From the NCBI GenBank assembly GCA_003229735.1, contig QIFI01000066.1, positions 1-26,792 of the forward strand: a stretch of DNA of 26,792 nucleotides, given 5' to 3'. A program made the position numbers and the translations under genes. Source of the stretch: Candidatus Anderseniibacteriota bacterium (GTDB lineage Bacteria > Patescibacteriota > Andersenbacteria > UBA10190). Shown piece by piece: positions 12,698 through 20,246 of the stretch. The first letter of the stretch is position 1. Every line of letters begins with the position of its first letter. The notes below the pieces were generated by a model that saw nothing but the letters and a program-made list of their open reading frames with translations, was not told the origin of the DNA and did not search any database.

Positions 12698-14449
12698 TTA
12701 GGATCGCTTCTCAATCTTAATCTTCAGCTCCCCAATCACATCTTTCAAACTCTTCCCTCCCTCATCACCCTTCTCTCGCGATCTAACCGCTACCTGACCC
12801 GCCTCAACTTCCTTCTGGCCCACAATCAGCATCACCGGCACTTTCATCATTTCCGCCTCGCGGATTTTTTTACCAATACTTTCCGATCGCTCATCCATCT
12901 CCGCCCTGATTCCGACAGCTCTCAATTTTTCCACCGCTCCCCTCGCGTATCCCAGTTGATCATCAGCTATCGGCAGTACCTTGACTTGAGTAGGGGATAG
13001 CCATAAAGGCAATGCCCCCGCGTAATGCTCCAGTAAAATGGCCATAAATCTCTCAAGTGATCCCGTAATCGCCCGATGAATCATCACCACTCTCTTTTGC
13101 TCGCCATCATCCGCTGTATAAGTCAGATCAAATCTTTCTGGTAGATTGAAGTCCAGCTGGATAGTCGCCAATTGCCACTTGCGCTTCAAGGAATCTTCGG
13201 CCGCAAAATCAATCTTAGGTCCATAAAAAGCCGCCTCGCCTTTATCCTCCTCAAACTCCACTTTCTGGTTCCGCAATATATCTCTTAACTTTCCTTCCGC
13301 TTTCCGCCAAACTTCCTCACCGCCCAGATATTTTTCCGGCTCTTTAGGATCACGCAGTGACAAATGAACCAATAACTTCATATCAAAAACCTGATAAAAT
13401 TTAGTGATAATTCCATATACCATATCAATTTCCTGACTCACTTGATCCGCAGTGCAAAAAATATGAGCATCATCAACCGAAATCGCCCGCACTCTTGATA
13501 AACCCTGCAATTCGCCCACCTGCTCATCCCGATACATCATTGTCACTTCCGAATATCTAATCGGTAATTCCTTATAGCTCCGTTTTCGCGCCGCGTATAT
13601 TTGCGTATGATGTGGACAATTCATCGGCTTCATCACAAACTCCGCCTCACTCTTGCCCTTAACGTGAAAAATATCATTCTGGAATTTATCCCAGTGTCCG
13701 CTGACCTCATACAAATCTCGCTTGGCAATATGAGGAATAGTCACCCGCTCAAAACCATGCCTCTCCTGCAATTCCCATAAAAAGTTTTCCAGTTGTTGTC
13801 TAATCACCGTTCCTCGCGGAGTGAACAAAGGCAGACCCGGCCCCACCAGAGGTGAAAAAGTAAACAAGTCCAATTTCTGGCCCAGTTTTCGATGATCCCT
13901 CTTTTTAGCCTCTTCTCTTAACTGCAAATACTCTTTCAATTCTGGCTCCGTCTCAAAAGTAACCCCGTAAATCCTCTGCAATTGCGCGTTCCCCGTATCT
14001 CCTTTCCAATACACTCCGGCCAGCCGGATCAATTTAAAAAAACCAATCTTACTCGTTGATTCCACGTGCCCGCCTTCACACAAAGTCACAAAAAAACCAT
14101 CTCCCATATCAGAAATTCCTACCATCTCATCCTCAATCTCATCAATCAACTCCAGCTTAAACGGATCATCAGCGAACATCTCCCGCGCCTCTTTCTTGGA
14201 TACCTGCTGATGTGTCATGACTAAATTCCGGGCCTTAATCTTCTTCATCTCTTTCTCCAATCTCTTCAAATCATCCTCCGACCAGTTTTCATCCACGTCA
14301 ATATCGTGATAAAACCCGTCCTCTATGGCCGGCCCCACTCCCAGGCGCGTCTCCGGCTTCAGCACCGTACTGGCCGCCGCCAGCACATGGGCCGCCGTGT
14401 GCCCCATCTTCTCCTCCTCGCTCGTTTGCGCTTGATCTTTTTTACTCAT
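12698..14449 (-). CDS. thrS: Threonyl-tRNA synthetase without TGS domain
   Basis: A 583-residue class II synthetase that charges tRNA-Thr; E. coli ThrRS has 642 residues. The N-terminal TGS domain is missing. The protein starts directly with the editing domain, which keeps HTAAH (17-21) and CEGGH (124-128), the residues needed to remove mischarged serine. The catalytic core has the zinc ligands C278 (MNCPHH), H329 (DDAHIF) and H458 (IHRAITGSLERF), plus class II motif 2 at YRDE (306-309). The C-terminal anticodon-binding domain runs from about residue 485. The start is supported by TAGTAT six bases upstream and no Shine-Dalgarno sequence. The last residues (EKRS) and the stop fall in a copy of a dispersed repeat. 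Confidence 0.97.
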   Translation of the reverse strand: MSKKDQAQTSEEEKMGHTAAHVLAAASTVLKPETRLGVGPAIEDGFYHDIDVDENWSEDDLKRLEKEMKKIKARNLVMTHQQVSKKEAREMFADDPFKLELIDEIEDEMVGISDMGDGFFVTLCEGGHVESTSKIGFFKLIRLAGVYWKGDTGNAQLQRIYGVTFETEPELKEYLQLREEAKKRDHRKLGQKLDLFTFSPLVGPGLPLFTPRGTVIRQQLENFLWELQERHGFERVTIPHIAKRDLYEVSGHWDKFQNDIFHVKGKSEAEFVMKPMNCPHHTQIYAARKRSYKELPIRYSEVTMMYRDEQVGELQGLSRVRAISVDDAHIFCTADQVSQEIDMVYGIITKFYQVFDMKLLVHLSLRDPKEPEKYLGGEEVWRKAEGKLRDILRNQKVEFEEDKGEAAFYGPKIDFAAEDSLKRKWQLATIQLDFNLPERFDLTYTADDGEQKRVVMIHRAITGSLERFMAILLEHYAGALPLWLSPTQVKVLPIADDQLGYARGAVEKLRAVGIRAEMDERSESIGKKIREAEMMKVPVMLIVGQKEVEAGQVAVRSREKGDEGGKSLKDVIGELKIKIEKRS

Positions 14450-14455
14450 AATTAA

Positions 14456-14461
14456 ATACTA
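14456..14461 (-). promoter_or_regulatory. Candidate -10 box for leaderless thrS
   Basis: Read on the minus strand, TAGTAT lies exactly six bases before the thrS ATG (14449). No clear -35 is seen at 16-18 bases. The spacing is the same as at 302, 8516, 20235 and 26406. Confidence 0.45.
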
Positions 14462-14530
14462 CCAGACCCTTCAGCATGACACACTATCCAAATCTCGGTC
14501 AATGTATAAACCGTAAATAAAACAATTCTT

Positions 14531-14563
14531 CGTCATCGCGAAGAGGAGCCAGAGGCGATGACG
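14531..14563. repeat. CGTCATCGC inverted repeat
   Basis: CGTCATCGC (14531-14539) and GCGATGACG (14555-14563) form perfect nine-base arms around a 15-base loop. It appears to be a shortened relative of the neighbouring longer element. Confidence 0.8.
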
Positions 14564-14577
14564 CCGGGTTAATGGCT

Positions 14578-14659
14578 GTCATCGCGAGGCCCGCCGGCGG
14601 CGGGACGCGGCCATCCCGGGGTCTGACGGCGGGATTACTTTGCTTCACTCGCAAAGACG
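14578..14659. mobile_element. MITE-like palindromic element
   Basis: The element begins GTCATCGCGAGGCCCGCC and ends GGGATTACTTTGCTTCACTC followed by GCAAAGACG. The ends are imperfect inverted repeats, and an inner ATCCC/GGGAT pair closes the middle. It matches from memory the layout of a short element common in many bacteria (GTCATTGCGAG ... CTCGCAATGACG). It carries no transposase. It sits between thrS and the antitoxin-like gene. Confidence 0.6.
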
Positions 14660-14688
14660 TTACCGGTTAGGTGCTACTATCAGAAACC

Positions 14689-14717
14689 TTGACATCCCCT
14701 CAAACATCCTATATCAT
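14689..14717 (+). promoter_or_regulatory. Sigma-70-type promoter of the ribbon-helix-helix gene
   Basis: TTGACA (14689-14694), 17-base spacer, TATCAT (14712-14717). The -35 box is perfect and the spacing is optimal. It lies 23 bases before the ATG at 14741. Confidence 0.75.
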
Positions 14718-14736
14718 TGTAATACAAATTATTACA
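14718..14736 (+). promoter_or_regulatory. Palindromic operator, probably for autoregulation
   Basis: TGTAATA and TATTACA form perfect seven-base arms around CAAAT. The site begins right after the -10 box and covers the transcription start. Ribbon-helix-helix regulators commonly bind such sites and repress their own genes. Confidence 0.7.
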
Positions 14737-14740
14737 TCCT

Positions 14741-14956
14741 ATGCGTCAAGTAATTAATATCTCCATGCCTAAAGACATGGTCTCATTCGTTAAAAAAGAG
14801 GTCAAAGCCGGCAAATATGCCTCCGTCAGCGAGTTTTTCCGCGCCCTGCTTCGCGATTACGAAGAACAGCGCGTTTTAGCAGATTTGCAGGAGAGCGAGC
14901 GTGAGCTCCGGGCAGGCAAAGGTAAAGTCTTACGCTCACTTAAAGATTTACGTTAA
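14741..14956 (+). CDS. Solitary ParD-like ribbon-helix-helix protein
   Basis: A 71-residue protein. Residues 1-45 have the ribbon-helix-helix layout: a short strand (RQVINISMP), then helix 1 (DMVSFVKKEVKAGKYA), a turn, and helix 2 beginning SVSEFFRALLRDYEEQ. This matches ParD/CopG-type antitoxins. The C-terminal part (ADLQESERELRAGKGKVLRSLKDLR, residues 47-71 in outline) is the kind of tail that wraps a RelE/ParE toxin. No toxin gene follows: the next 80 bases are not coding and then the 3' end of a convergent gene begins. It may be an orphan antitoxin, a stand-alone regulator, or the survivor of a lost pair. It keeps a strong promoter and operator, so it is probably still expressed. Confidence 0.8.
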   Translation: MRQVINISMPKDMVSFVKKEVKAGKYASVSEFFRALLRDYEEQRVLADLQESERELRAGKGKVLRSLKDLR

Positions 14957-15038
14957 AATTTAAAATATATGGGCACCATATTAGGGTCATCGGTCATTTA
15001 TTATGGTATTAGTCATTGTTATGATTGCCGCCTACCAA

Positions 15039-16187
15039 CTACTTACTAATTACTAATATCTCCACCGCCTCCGGCCGACTCGGTATGCTAGTCACCCAGA
15101 AAGGGGAGAATAAAACTTTTACCTCTCCCACTCCCGGTAATTTCCGCAATTGTTCCCGCGCCTCCTCGGCCGTTAACCCCGCGATATTATCGGCTGAAAA
15201 AAGCGCCGACCCTAATTTTGCAGCAAACGTACCCGACAAAGACCCGGTTATCACCGCCTCCCCCCGTTCAAAATCACTCCGTATCAATTTAGCCGAAAAT
15301 GTTTGCGGATCATACGTCACAAATTCTTCATCCGGTCCCGCCGCTCCTCTTAAATTCAATAACGTTAGACTCAATAAATCATTCTCATCAACTATAAATG
15401 ATTTTGCTTCCACCACTGCCCTAACCAGCAGCTTACTGGTCTGACTGCCCACATCCGCGGACACCGTCAACTCTTTCTGATTAAAAGCAGTTAAATCCTG
15501 GCGCAGTAAAGCTCCTCCCGCCGCTGAAGTCATTTCTCCCATCAACCGCTCCCGAGCCGCCGCCAGCACTTTATCTTCCGCCAGTTTCTTCTCCGCCTCC
15601 GTTAACGGCTGATCCACCACCAGGCCCCCGGTCGTGGCTTGCCCGCTCTCCGCGTATACGGTTGATTGCAGACTGGCCGGCAATTTATCAATCACAAATC
15701 TTCCCGCTTCCACGTTCCCTTTGGCCCCCGCCTCCTTAGCCGTAATCCCCACTTCAATTTCTGCCTGCGGTGGAATAATCACTGCTTTATCTGTCAGAAA
15801 AAAAACTCCCGTCTTCCCGTGCCGTAAATTAGTTTTGGGCAATAGTCTCTGCTCTTCCGCCTGCTTATTAATCATCTTTACTGCTCCCTTGGCAAAATCT
15901 TCCCTGGTCTCCCCCTGACCCCTGGTAATTACCTGCTGTTCCGTCACTTCCTTGGTCACCACTCGACTCGGCAGTACAAACTTCACAAAATCAGGCTCTC
16001 CAGCCGCCGCGGATAATATAATTTTCTGCTCCACGGATCGCTCTATTGTCGCCGGCGACACCTCAATTATCGCCTTTGGTAAATATATCCCGGCCATGAT
16101 TCCAATCACCGCCGCCACAACTACTACTCCCAACAGGAAGGCCATTCTCCTCGGAAAAACCAGGTGAAGATTGGACATAGGAAGCAT
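15039..16187 (-). CDS. Membrane-anchored baseplate-J-like surface protein
   Basis: A 382-residue protein. Residues about 14-36 are a signal anchor; the rest lies outside. Residues about 130-165 contain PPQAEIEVGITAKEAGAKGN followed by VEAGRFV, which matches the conserved core of baseplate J/gp47 domains. Many CPR genomes carry such single proteins without any phage genes, and their function is unknown. The C-terminal region (LPGVGEVKVLFSPFWVTSIP) is predicted beta-rich and resembles ends seen in these CPR proteins. A second in-frame Met at 16178 is also possible; the longer start is reported. It lies downstream of dnaE on the same strand, separated by a repeat, so joint transcription is uncertain. 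Confidence 0.7.
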   Translation of the reverse strand: MLPMSNLHLVFPRRMAFLLGVVVVAAVIGIMAGIYLPKAIIEVSPATIERSVEQKIILSAAAGEPDFVKFVLPSRVVTKEVTEQQVITRGQGETREDFAKGAVKMINKQAEEQRLLPKTNLRHGKTGVFFLTDKAVIIPPQAEIEVGITAKEAGAKGNVEAGRFVIDKLPASLQSTVYAESGQATTGGLVVDQPLTEAEKKLAEDKVLAAARERLMGEMTSAAGGALLRQDLTAFNQKELTVSADVGSQTSKLLVRAVVEAKSFIVDENDLLSLTLLNLRGAAGPDEEFVTYDPQTFSAKLIRSDFERGEAVITGSLSGTFAAKLGSALFSADNIAGLTAEEAREQLRKLPGVGEVKVLFSPFWVTSIPSRPEAVEILVISK

Positions 16188-16194
16188 CTAAAAA

Positions 16195-16251
16195 CCCCTC
16201 TCCTCTCGAGGCCTGCCCGCCGAACTGGCGGGGGAGAGGACTGGGTGAGGG
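16195..16251. repeat. Palindromic CCTCTCCCC repeat, long form
   Basis: CCCCTCTCCTCTCGAGGCCT and the later GGGGGAGAGGACTGGGTGAG pair, with an inner hairpin (GCCCGCCGAACTGGCGGG). It is the same design as 12312-12380 and lies between dnaE and the baseplate-J-like gene. Confidence 0.85.
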
Positions 16252-16336
16252 ATATTTTTAAACCTCATCCCCGCCTTCTCCCTATTCCGGTAGAAAGGAT
16301 TGACTGGGTTATTAGACGCTTTTATAAACATAACCT

Positions 16337-19300
16337 TCATTTATAGCTCACTGCCCGATCTCCCACAATACCCATTAATTTTTTAATCGCGGCCTCATCT
16401 CGGGTCAACACAAAACCGGTAGCCACCGCCTGGCGCGATCCATTATTTGCAACTAACAGCCTCACTCCCATTCCCTGGCCATCCGGAGCGTGATTAGCCG
16501 CCAAAATCCCTTTAATCTCCTCCAGTTGCTCCCGGCTTACCCCGGCCGGCAAAGCAATAGACAAAATTCTGGCCGTGCTATGCTCCGCCGCCTCATTATT
16601 CACCGGGGTCAGCTCCTTTTCCAGGATCACCAGATTCTCGTCATTCAATTGCCACACTCTATCAACCAGCACTTTAGTATCTCCATCCTTATCATTCAAT
16701 TTACCTTCCACAATTAAAACGGCGCTCTCTTCCCAATATTCTCGAGTCTTTTCAAACACTGTGGGAAACACCACCACTTCTACCGATCCCGCCAGATCTT
16801 CAAACTGGCAGAATGCCATTTGCTGGGCCTTCTTGGTCACGATTTGTTTCAAGCGGCTCACCACCCCCGCTACTCGCACCGTTGACGCTCGTCCTTTTAA
16901 TGAAGGCAGCTCTGCCATCGGGGTCGTCAGTCTCTTAAGTGAATCCCGCCACTCGCTTAATGGATGCTCCGACAAATATAATCCCAATAATTCTTTCTCC
17001 CAGGCCAGCCTCTCCTTTCTCTCCGCTGACGGTGCTTCCCGCAAATTCATTTTCGGCGGCGCCAATTCAATTTCTCCTCCCCCAAACAAACCCTTCTGTC
17101 CAGCGTCCACCACTTTATGTATTGATCGATTAAATACCAGCAAATCATCCAGATTTTCCAGCACCAGGTTTCGCTCGGCTACGGCATCCATGGCCCCGCA
17201 CTTGGCCATGCTTTCCACCGACTTACGATTAAAATCCCGGCCCGACACCCGCCGAAACAAATCCAATAAATCAATATATTTTCCATTGGTCTCCCGTTCC
17301 GTAATTAAAGCCCGCACCACGTTATGCCCCACATTCTTAATCGCGCTCAGCCCAAATCGAATCGCCTCTGTTTTATCATCTTGCTTCACCACCGTGAAAT
17401 CGTGTTCGCTCTCATTAATATCCGGCGGCAAAACCGCTATATTCATACTCAAAGCCTCCGCCACTTCAATCGCTTGCCGGTCCGTATTCCCCTCATCGCT
17501 GGTCAGCACTGCCGCCATAAAATCGGCCGGATATCGGGCCTTTAAATAGGCCGTCTGATAAGCAATCATCGCGTAGCAGGCCGCGTGGGCGCGATTAAAC
17601 CCATAGCGGGCAAACGGCTCAATAAAATCCCACACCTTAACCGCCGTATTTTTATCTACCTGACTCGCCATTATTGCCCCGGCAATAAACTTTTCCCGCT
17701 GTTCATCTAACAGCTTCTTGATTTTTTTACCCACCGCCTTCCGTAAAATATCTGCCTCCGCGTATGATAATCCGGCAAACTCTCTGGCCATCTGCAATAC
17801 CTGGTCTTGGGTCACAATCACTCCATAAGTTTTTTCCAGAATTGGTTTCAGTTTTGGATGCAGGTAAGTAATCATTTTACGCCCGTGTTTAGCCGCGATA
17901 AAATCAGGAATCGAATCCATGGGCCCCGGCCGATAAAGCGCCACCATGGAAATAATATCTTCAAATTCTGTCGGCTTAAGTTCCTTAAGATATCTTTTCA
18001 TCCCCGCCGACTCCAGTTGAAACACTCCCGTAGTCTTGCCTTCCTGCAATAGGCGATAAGACGCCGCGTCGTCCAGCGGTAAATTATCTATATCAATTTT
18101 TACTCCGTGCCGCTCCTTAATTCGCCGCAGTGCGTTTTGAATAATCGTCAAATTCTTTAGCCCCAGAAAATCAATTTTTAGCAAGCCTAAATCTTCCACA
18201 TCTTTCATCGCGTATTGGGTCACCAGCGCCTTCTCATCCTGGCCTGTAGTTGACATTTGCAGTGGTACATGACAAGTCAGTGGATCTTCAGTCACCACCA
18301 CTCCGGCCGCGTGCGTCGACGCGTGCCGGCACACTCCCTCCAGCTTTTTGGCCGTATCCACCAATCTTTTTACTTGCGGGTCGCTGGCATACATCTGCTT
18401 CAAGTCCGGCGAAACCTGCAAGGCCTCTTCAAAATTAGTAAACATGGGAATTGTCTTGGCTACTTGATCACACAGCGAATAGGGGAAACCCAATGCTCGT
18501 CCCGCGTCTCTAATTGCCGCCCGGGCCGCCATAGTTCCAAAAGTAATAATCTGGGCTACATGCTCATGGCCATATTTTTCCCGCACATAATCAATTATTT
18601 CATCCCGCCGATCGTCCGCGAAATCCAAATCAATATCCGGCATCGACACCCGCTCCGGATTCAAAAACCGCTCGAATAACAAATTATAATGCAGCGGGTC
18701 CAGCCCCGTAATCTTCAATAAAAATGACACAATACTCCCCGCCGCACTGCCTCTTCCCGGCCCCACTAATATCCCGCGCTTTTTAGCTTCATTCACAAAA
18801 TCCGCCACGATCAGAAAATATGAGGCGTATCCTGTTTTACCGATTACTTCCAGCTCATAATCAAGCCTCTCTCCAGCTTCCTTAAGCTTGTCCTGGTCAT
18901 AATAATTCTTTAAGCCAATCTCACATTTTTCCCGCAAAGCTTGCTCCGCTGTCTGGCCTTTAGGCAAAGGAAAGTGCGGTAAATGATTCCGGCTGAAATC
19001 CAATTTCACATTACACATCTCAGCAATTTTCTGGGTGGATTCAATCGCCTGCGGATAATCTTTCCAGGCTTCCTTCATCATCTCCGGTGTCTTCAACGAA
19101 AAATCCTCGCCCAGCATGCACAACCTGTTCTTATCCTGCACCGTCTTGCCGGTTTGCACGCACACCAGCACGTCCTGGGCCTCCGCGTCCTCGGGATGAA
19201 TATAGTGAGCATCCGTCGTGGCCACCAGCGGAATCTTGAATTTCCGGCTATATTTAATCAGAGCTGAATTCAACACCCGTTGCTCCTCAATAGCGGCGTG

Positions 19301-19831
19301 GTGCTGTACTTCCAGATAAAATCTATCCGGGCCAAATACTTCCCGGTGCCACTTAATCAGCTTCTCCGCGTCCTCTAAACGTTTCTCGTTTATCGCTTTC
19401 GCGATATCCCCATTCAAACAGCCGGATAAAACAATCACTCCCTCTGAATGCTTCTCCAATATGTCATAATCAATTCTCGGCTTATAATAATAACCCTCCA
19501 AATGCGCCTTGGTAGTCAACTGAATCAAATTTTTGTAACCCGTGTTATTCTGCGCCAGCAGTGTCAAATGCCGCGGATTAGCATCCACTCGCGCCCGTTT
19601 ATTCTTCCGGCCGGTCGGTGCCAAATACGCCTCCATGCCGATAATCGGCTTTATTCCCGCTTCACGGGCGGTTTTATAAAAATCCACCACCCCGTACATC
19701 ACTCCATGATCAGTCAGCGCCAGCGCGTCCATCCCCATGTCCTTGGCCCGCTCCACCAATGCCCCAATCTTCCCTAATCCATCCAGCAGGGAATAATGTG
19801 AATGAACATGTAAATGTGTAAAATCAGACAT
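16337..19831 (-). CDS. dnaE: DNA polymerase III alpha subunit
   Basis: A 1164-residue replicative polymerase. The N-terminal PHP domain starts FTHLHVHSHYSLLDG and keeps the DAHY near 207-210. The C-family palm has GPGRGSAAGS (357-366) and PDIDLDF with the catalytic D401 and D403; the third acidic residue is in LKIDFLG (D554). A helix-hairpin-helix region, then an OB-fold of the tRNA_anti type (VRVAGVVSRLKQIV, near residue 1000), completes the usual DnaE layout. Length is normal for DnaE1 and there is no intein. The start at 19831 is preceded by a near-copy of its own first 23 bases 88 bases upstream and by a hairpin, so the initiation region has been rearranged. Confidence 0.97.
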   Translation of the reverse strand: MSDFTHLHVHSHYSLLDGLGKIGALVERAKDMGMDALALTDHGVMYGVVDFYKTAREAGIKPIIGMEAYLAPTGRKNKRARVDANPRHLTLLAQNNTGYKNLIQLTTKAHLEGYYYKPRIDYDILEKHSEGVIVLSGCLNGDIAKAINEKRLEDAEKLIKWHREVFGPDRFYLEVQHHAAIEEQRVLNSALIKYSRKFKIPLVATTDAHYIHPEDAEAQDVLVCVQTGKTVQDKNRLCMLGEDFSLKTPEMMKEAWKDYPQAIESTQKIAEMCNVKLDFSRNHLPHFPLPKGQTAEQALREKCEIGLKNYYDQDKLKEAGERLDYELEVIGKTGYASYFLIVADFVNEAKKRGILVGPGRGSAAGSIVSFLLKITGLDPLHYNLLFERFLNPERVSMPDIDLDFADDRRDEIIDYVREKYGHEHVAQIITFGTMAARAAIRDAGRALGFPYSLCDQVAKTIPMFTNFEEALQVSPDLKQMYASDPQVKRLVDTAKKLEGVCRHASTHAAGVVVTEDPLTCHVPLQMSTTGQDEKALVTQYAMKDVEDLGLLKIDFLGLKNLTIIQNALRRIKERHGVKIDIDNLPLDDAASYRLLQEGKTTGVFQLESAGMKRYLKELKPTEFEDIISMVALYRPGPMDSIPDFIAAKHGRKMITYLHPKLKPILEKTYGVIVTQDQVLQMAREFAGLSYAEADILRKAVGKKIKKLLDEQREKFIAGAIMASQVDKNTAVKVWDFIEPFARYGFNRAHAACYAMIAYQTAYLKARYPADFMAAVLTSDEGNTDRQAIEVAEALSMNIAVLPPDINESEHDFTVVKQDDKTEAIRFGLSAIKNVGHNVVRALITERETNGKYIDLLDLFRRVSGRDFNRKSVESMAKCGAMDAVAERNLVLENLDDLLVFNRSIHKVVDAGQKGLFGGGEIELAPPKMNLREAPSAERKERLAWEKELLGLYLSEHPLSEWRDSLKRLTTPMAELPSLKGRASTVRVAGVVSRLKQIVTKKAQQMAFCQFEDLAGSVEVVVFPTVFEKTREYWEESAVLIVEGKLNDKDGDTKVLVDRVWQLNDENLVILEKELTPVNNEAAEHSTARILSIALPAGVSREQLEEIKGILAANHAPDGQGMGVRLLVANNGSRQAVATGFVLTRDEAAIKKLMGIVGDRAVSYK

Positions 19832-19838
19832 AGGTCAT

Positions 19839-19919
19839 CTACCATGAACGCTTGCCCCGTACTAAAGCGAGCTTCAGCGAGCTTTTAGTATCGGGGTGTA
19901 AATGTGTAAATTCCGACAT
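19839..19919 (-). other. Upstream open reading frame from a duplicated dnaE start
   Basis: On the minus strand, ATG at 19919 opens a 26-codon frame that begins MSEFTHLH, nearly identical to the DnaE start (MSDFTHLH). It then diverges into the hairpin and stops at a TAG seven bases before the real start. The offset is 88 bases, so it is out of frame with dnaE. It could be translated and affect dnaE by coupling, or be a silent relic. Confidence 0.55.
19855..19896. repeat. Hairpin-forming element between the two dnaE starts
   Basis: CCCCGTACTAAAGC on the left is complementary, with two single-base bulges, to GCTTTTAGTATCGGGG on the right. The inner part (GAGCTTCAGCGAGC) also self-pairs. In the dnaE transcript it would sit in the leader. 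It abuts the duplicated start copy. Confidence 0.75.
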
Positions 19920-19935
19920 ACTCTTATGGCCACTT

Positions 19936-19941
19936 ATTATA
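19936..19941 (-). promoter_or_regulatory. -10 box of dnaE
   Basis: TATAAT on the minus strand (preceded by TTGG) lies 16 bases before the upstream ATG at 19919. It would give a leader of about 10 bases for the ancestral start but about 98 for the present dnaE start. No good -35 is visible. Confidence 0.5.
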
Positions 19942-20113
19942 CCAACTCCGGTCATGAAGTCATTGAGATTTCTCATAAATCCCCGACTTTACAAACACCG
20001 CAAAACAAGACATCGCAACCTCGTCCCGTAATCGGGAATTTAGTCATTTGAAATTTGGAGTTGATTAGCGACGCGCCACAGCGCTAGTGCCGGCGCCCGG
20101 CCGACGCACCGCC

Positions 20114-20240
20114 TAGTTACTGATTACCAGTTACCAGTTACCAGTTACCAGTTACCAGTTACTAATTACCAGTTACTGATGCCCATCGCAGCATAAGTGA
20201 AAAAGTTACTAGTTACTAGTTACCAGTTACCAGTTACTAT
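20114..20240 (+). repeat. TTACCAG tandem repeat array, long form
   Basis: Five near-perfect consecutive copies of TTACCAG (about 20124-20160), then TTACTAA/TTACTGA variants to 20180. After an interruption (20181-20203), further copies run to 20240. The end TTACTATAAACC is the same as at 301-312. Confidence 0.85.
20235..20240 (+). promoter_or_regulatory. Candidate -10 box inside the repeat end
   Basis: TACTAT ends six bases before the ATG at 20247, the same geometry and nearly the same sequence as at 302-307. The repeat array itself supplies the promoter element. Confidence 0.45.
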
Positions 20241-20246
20241 AAACCT

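Larger units (their letters stand above)
19920..20246. other. Intergenic region between divergent dnaE and the gene at 20247
   Basis: No gene is visible. It carries the dnaE promoter at one end, GC-rich unassigned sequence at about 20060-20112, and tandem TTACCAG repeats to the start of the next gene. Confidence 0.7.

Noticed and set aside
15025..15444. Plus-strand open frame opposite the baseplate-J-like gene, considered as the missing toxin
   Set aside because: Low-complexity antisense translation without RelE, ParE or PIN motifs, and it overlaps a better-supported gene.
16575..17549. A 324-codon open frame on the plus strand
   Set aside because: It lies wholly opposite dnaE, which has clear polymerase motifs. 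The translation is Ser/Thr/Arg-rich without domains.
20114..20240. CRISPR array
   Set aside because: The unit is only seven bases and repeats are contiguous without unique spacers. No cas genes are present.
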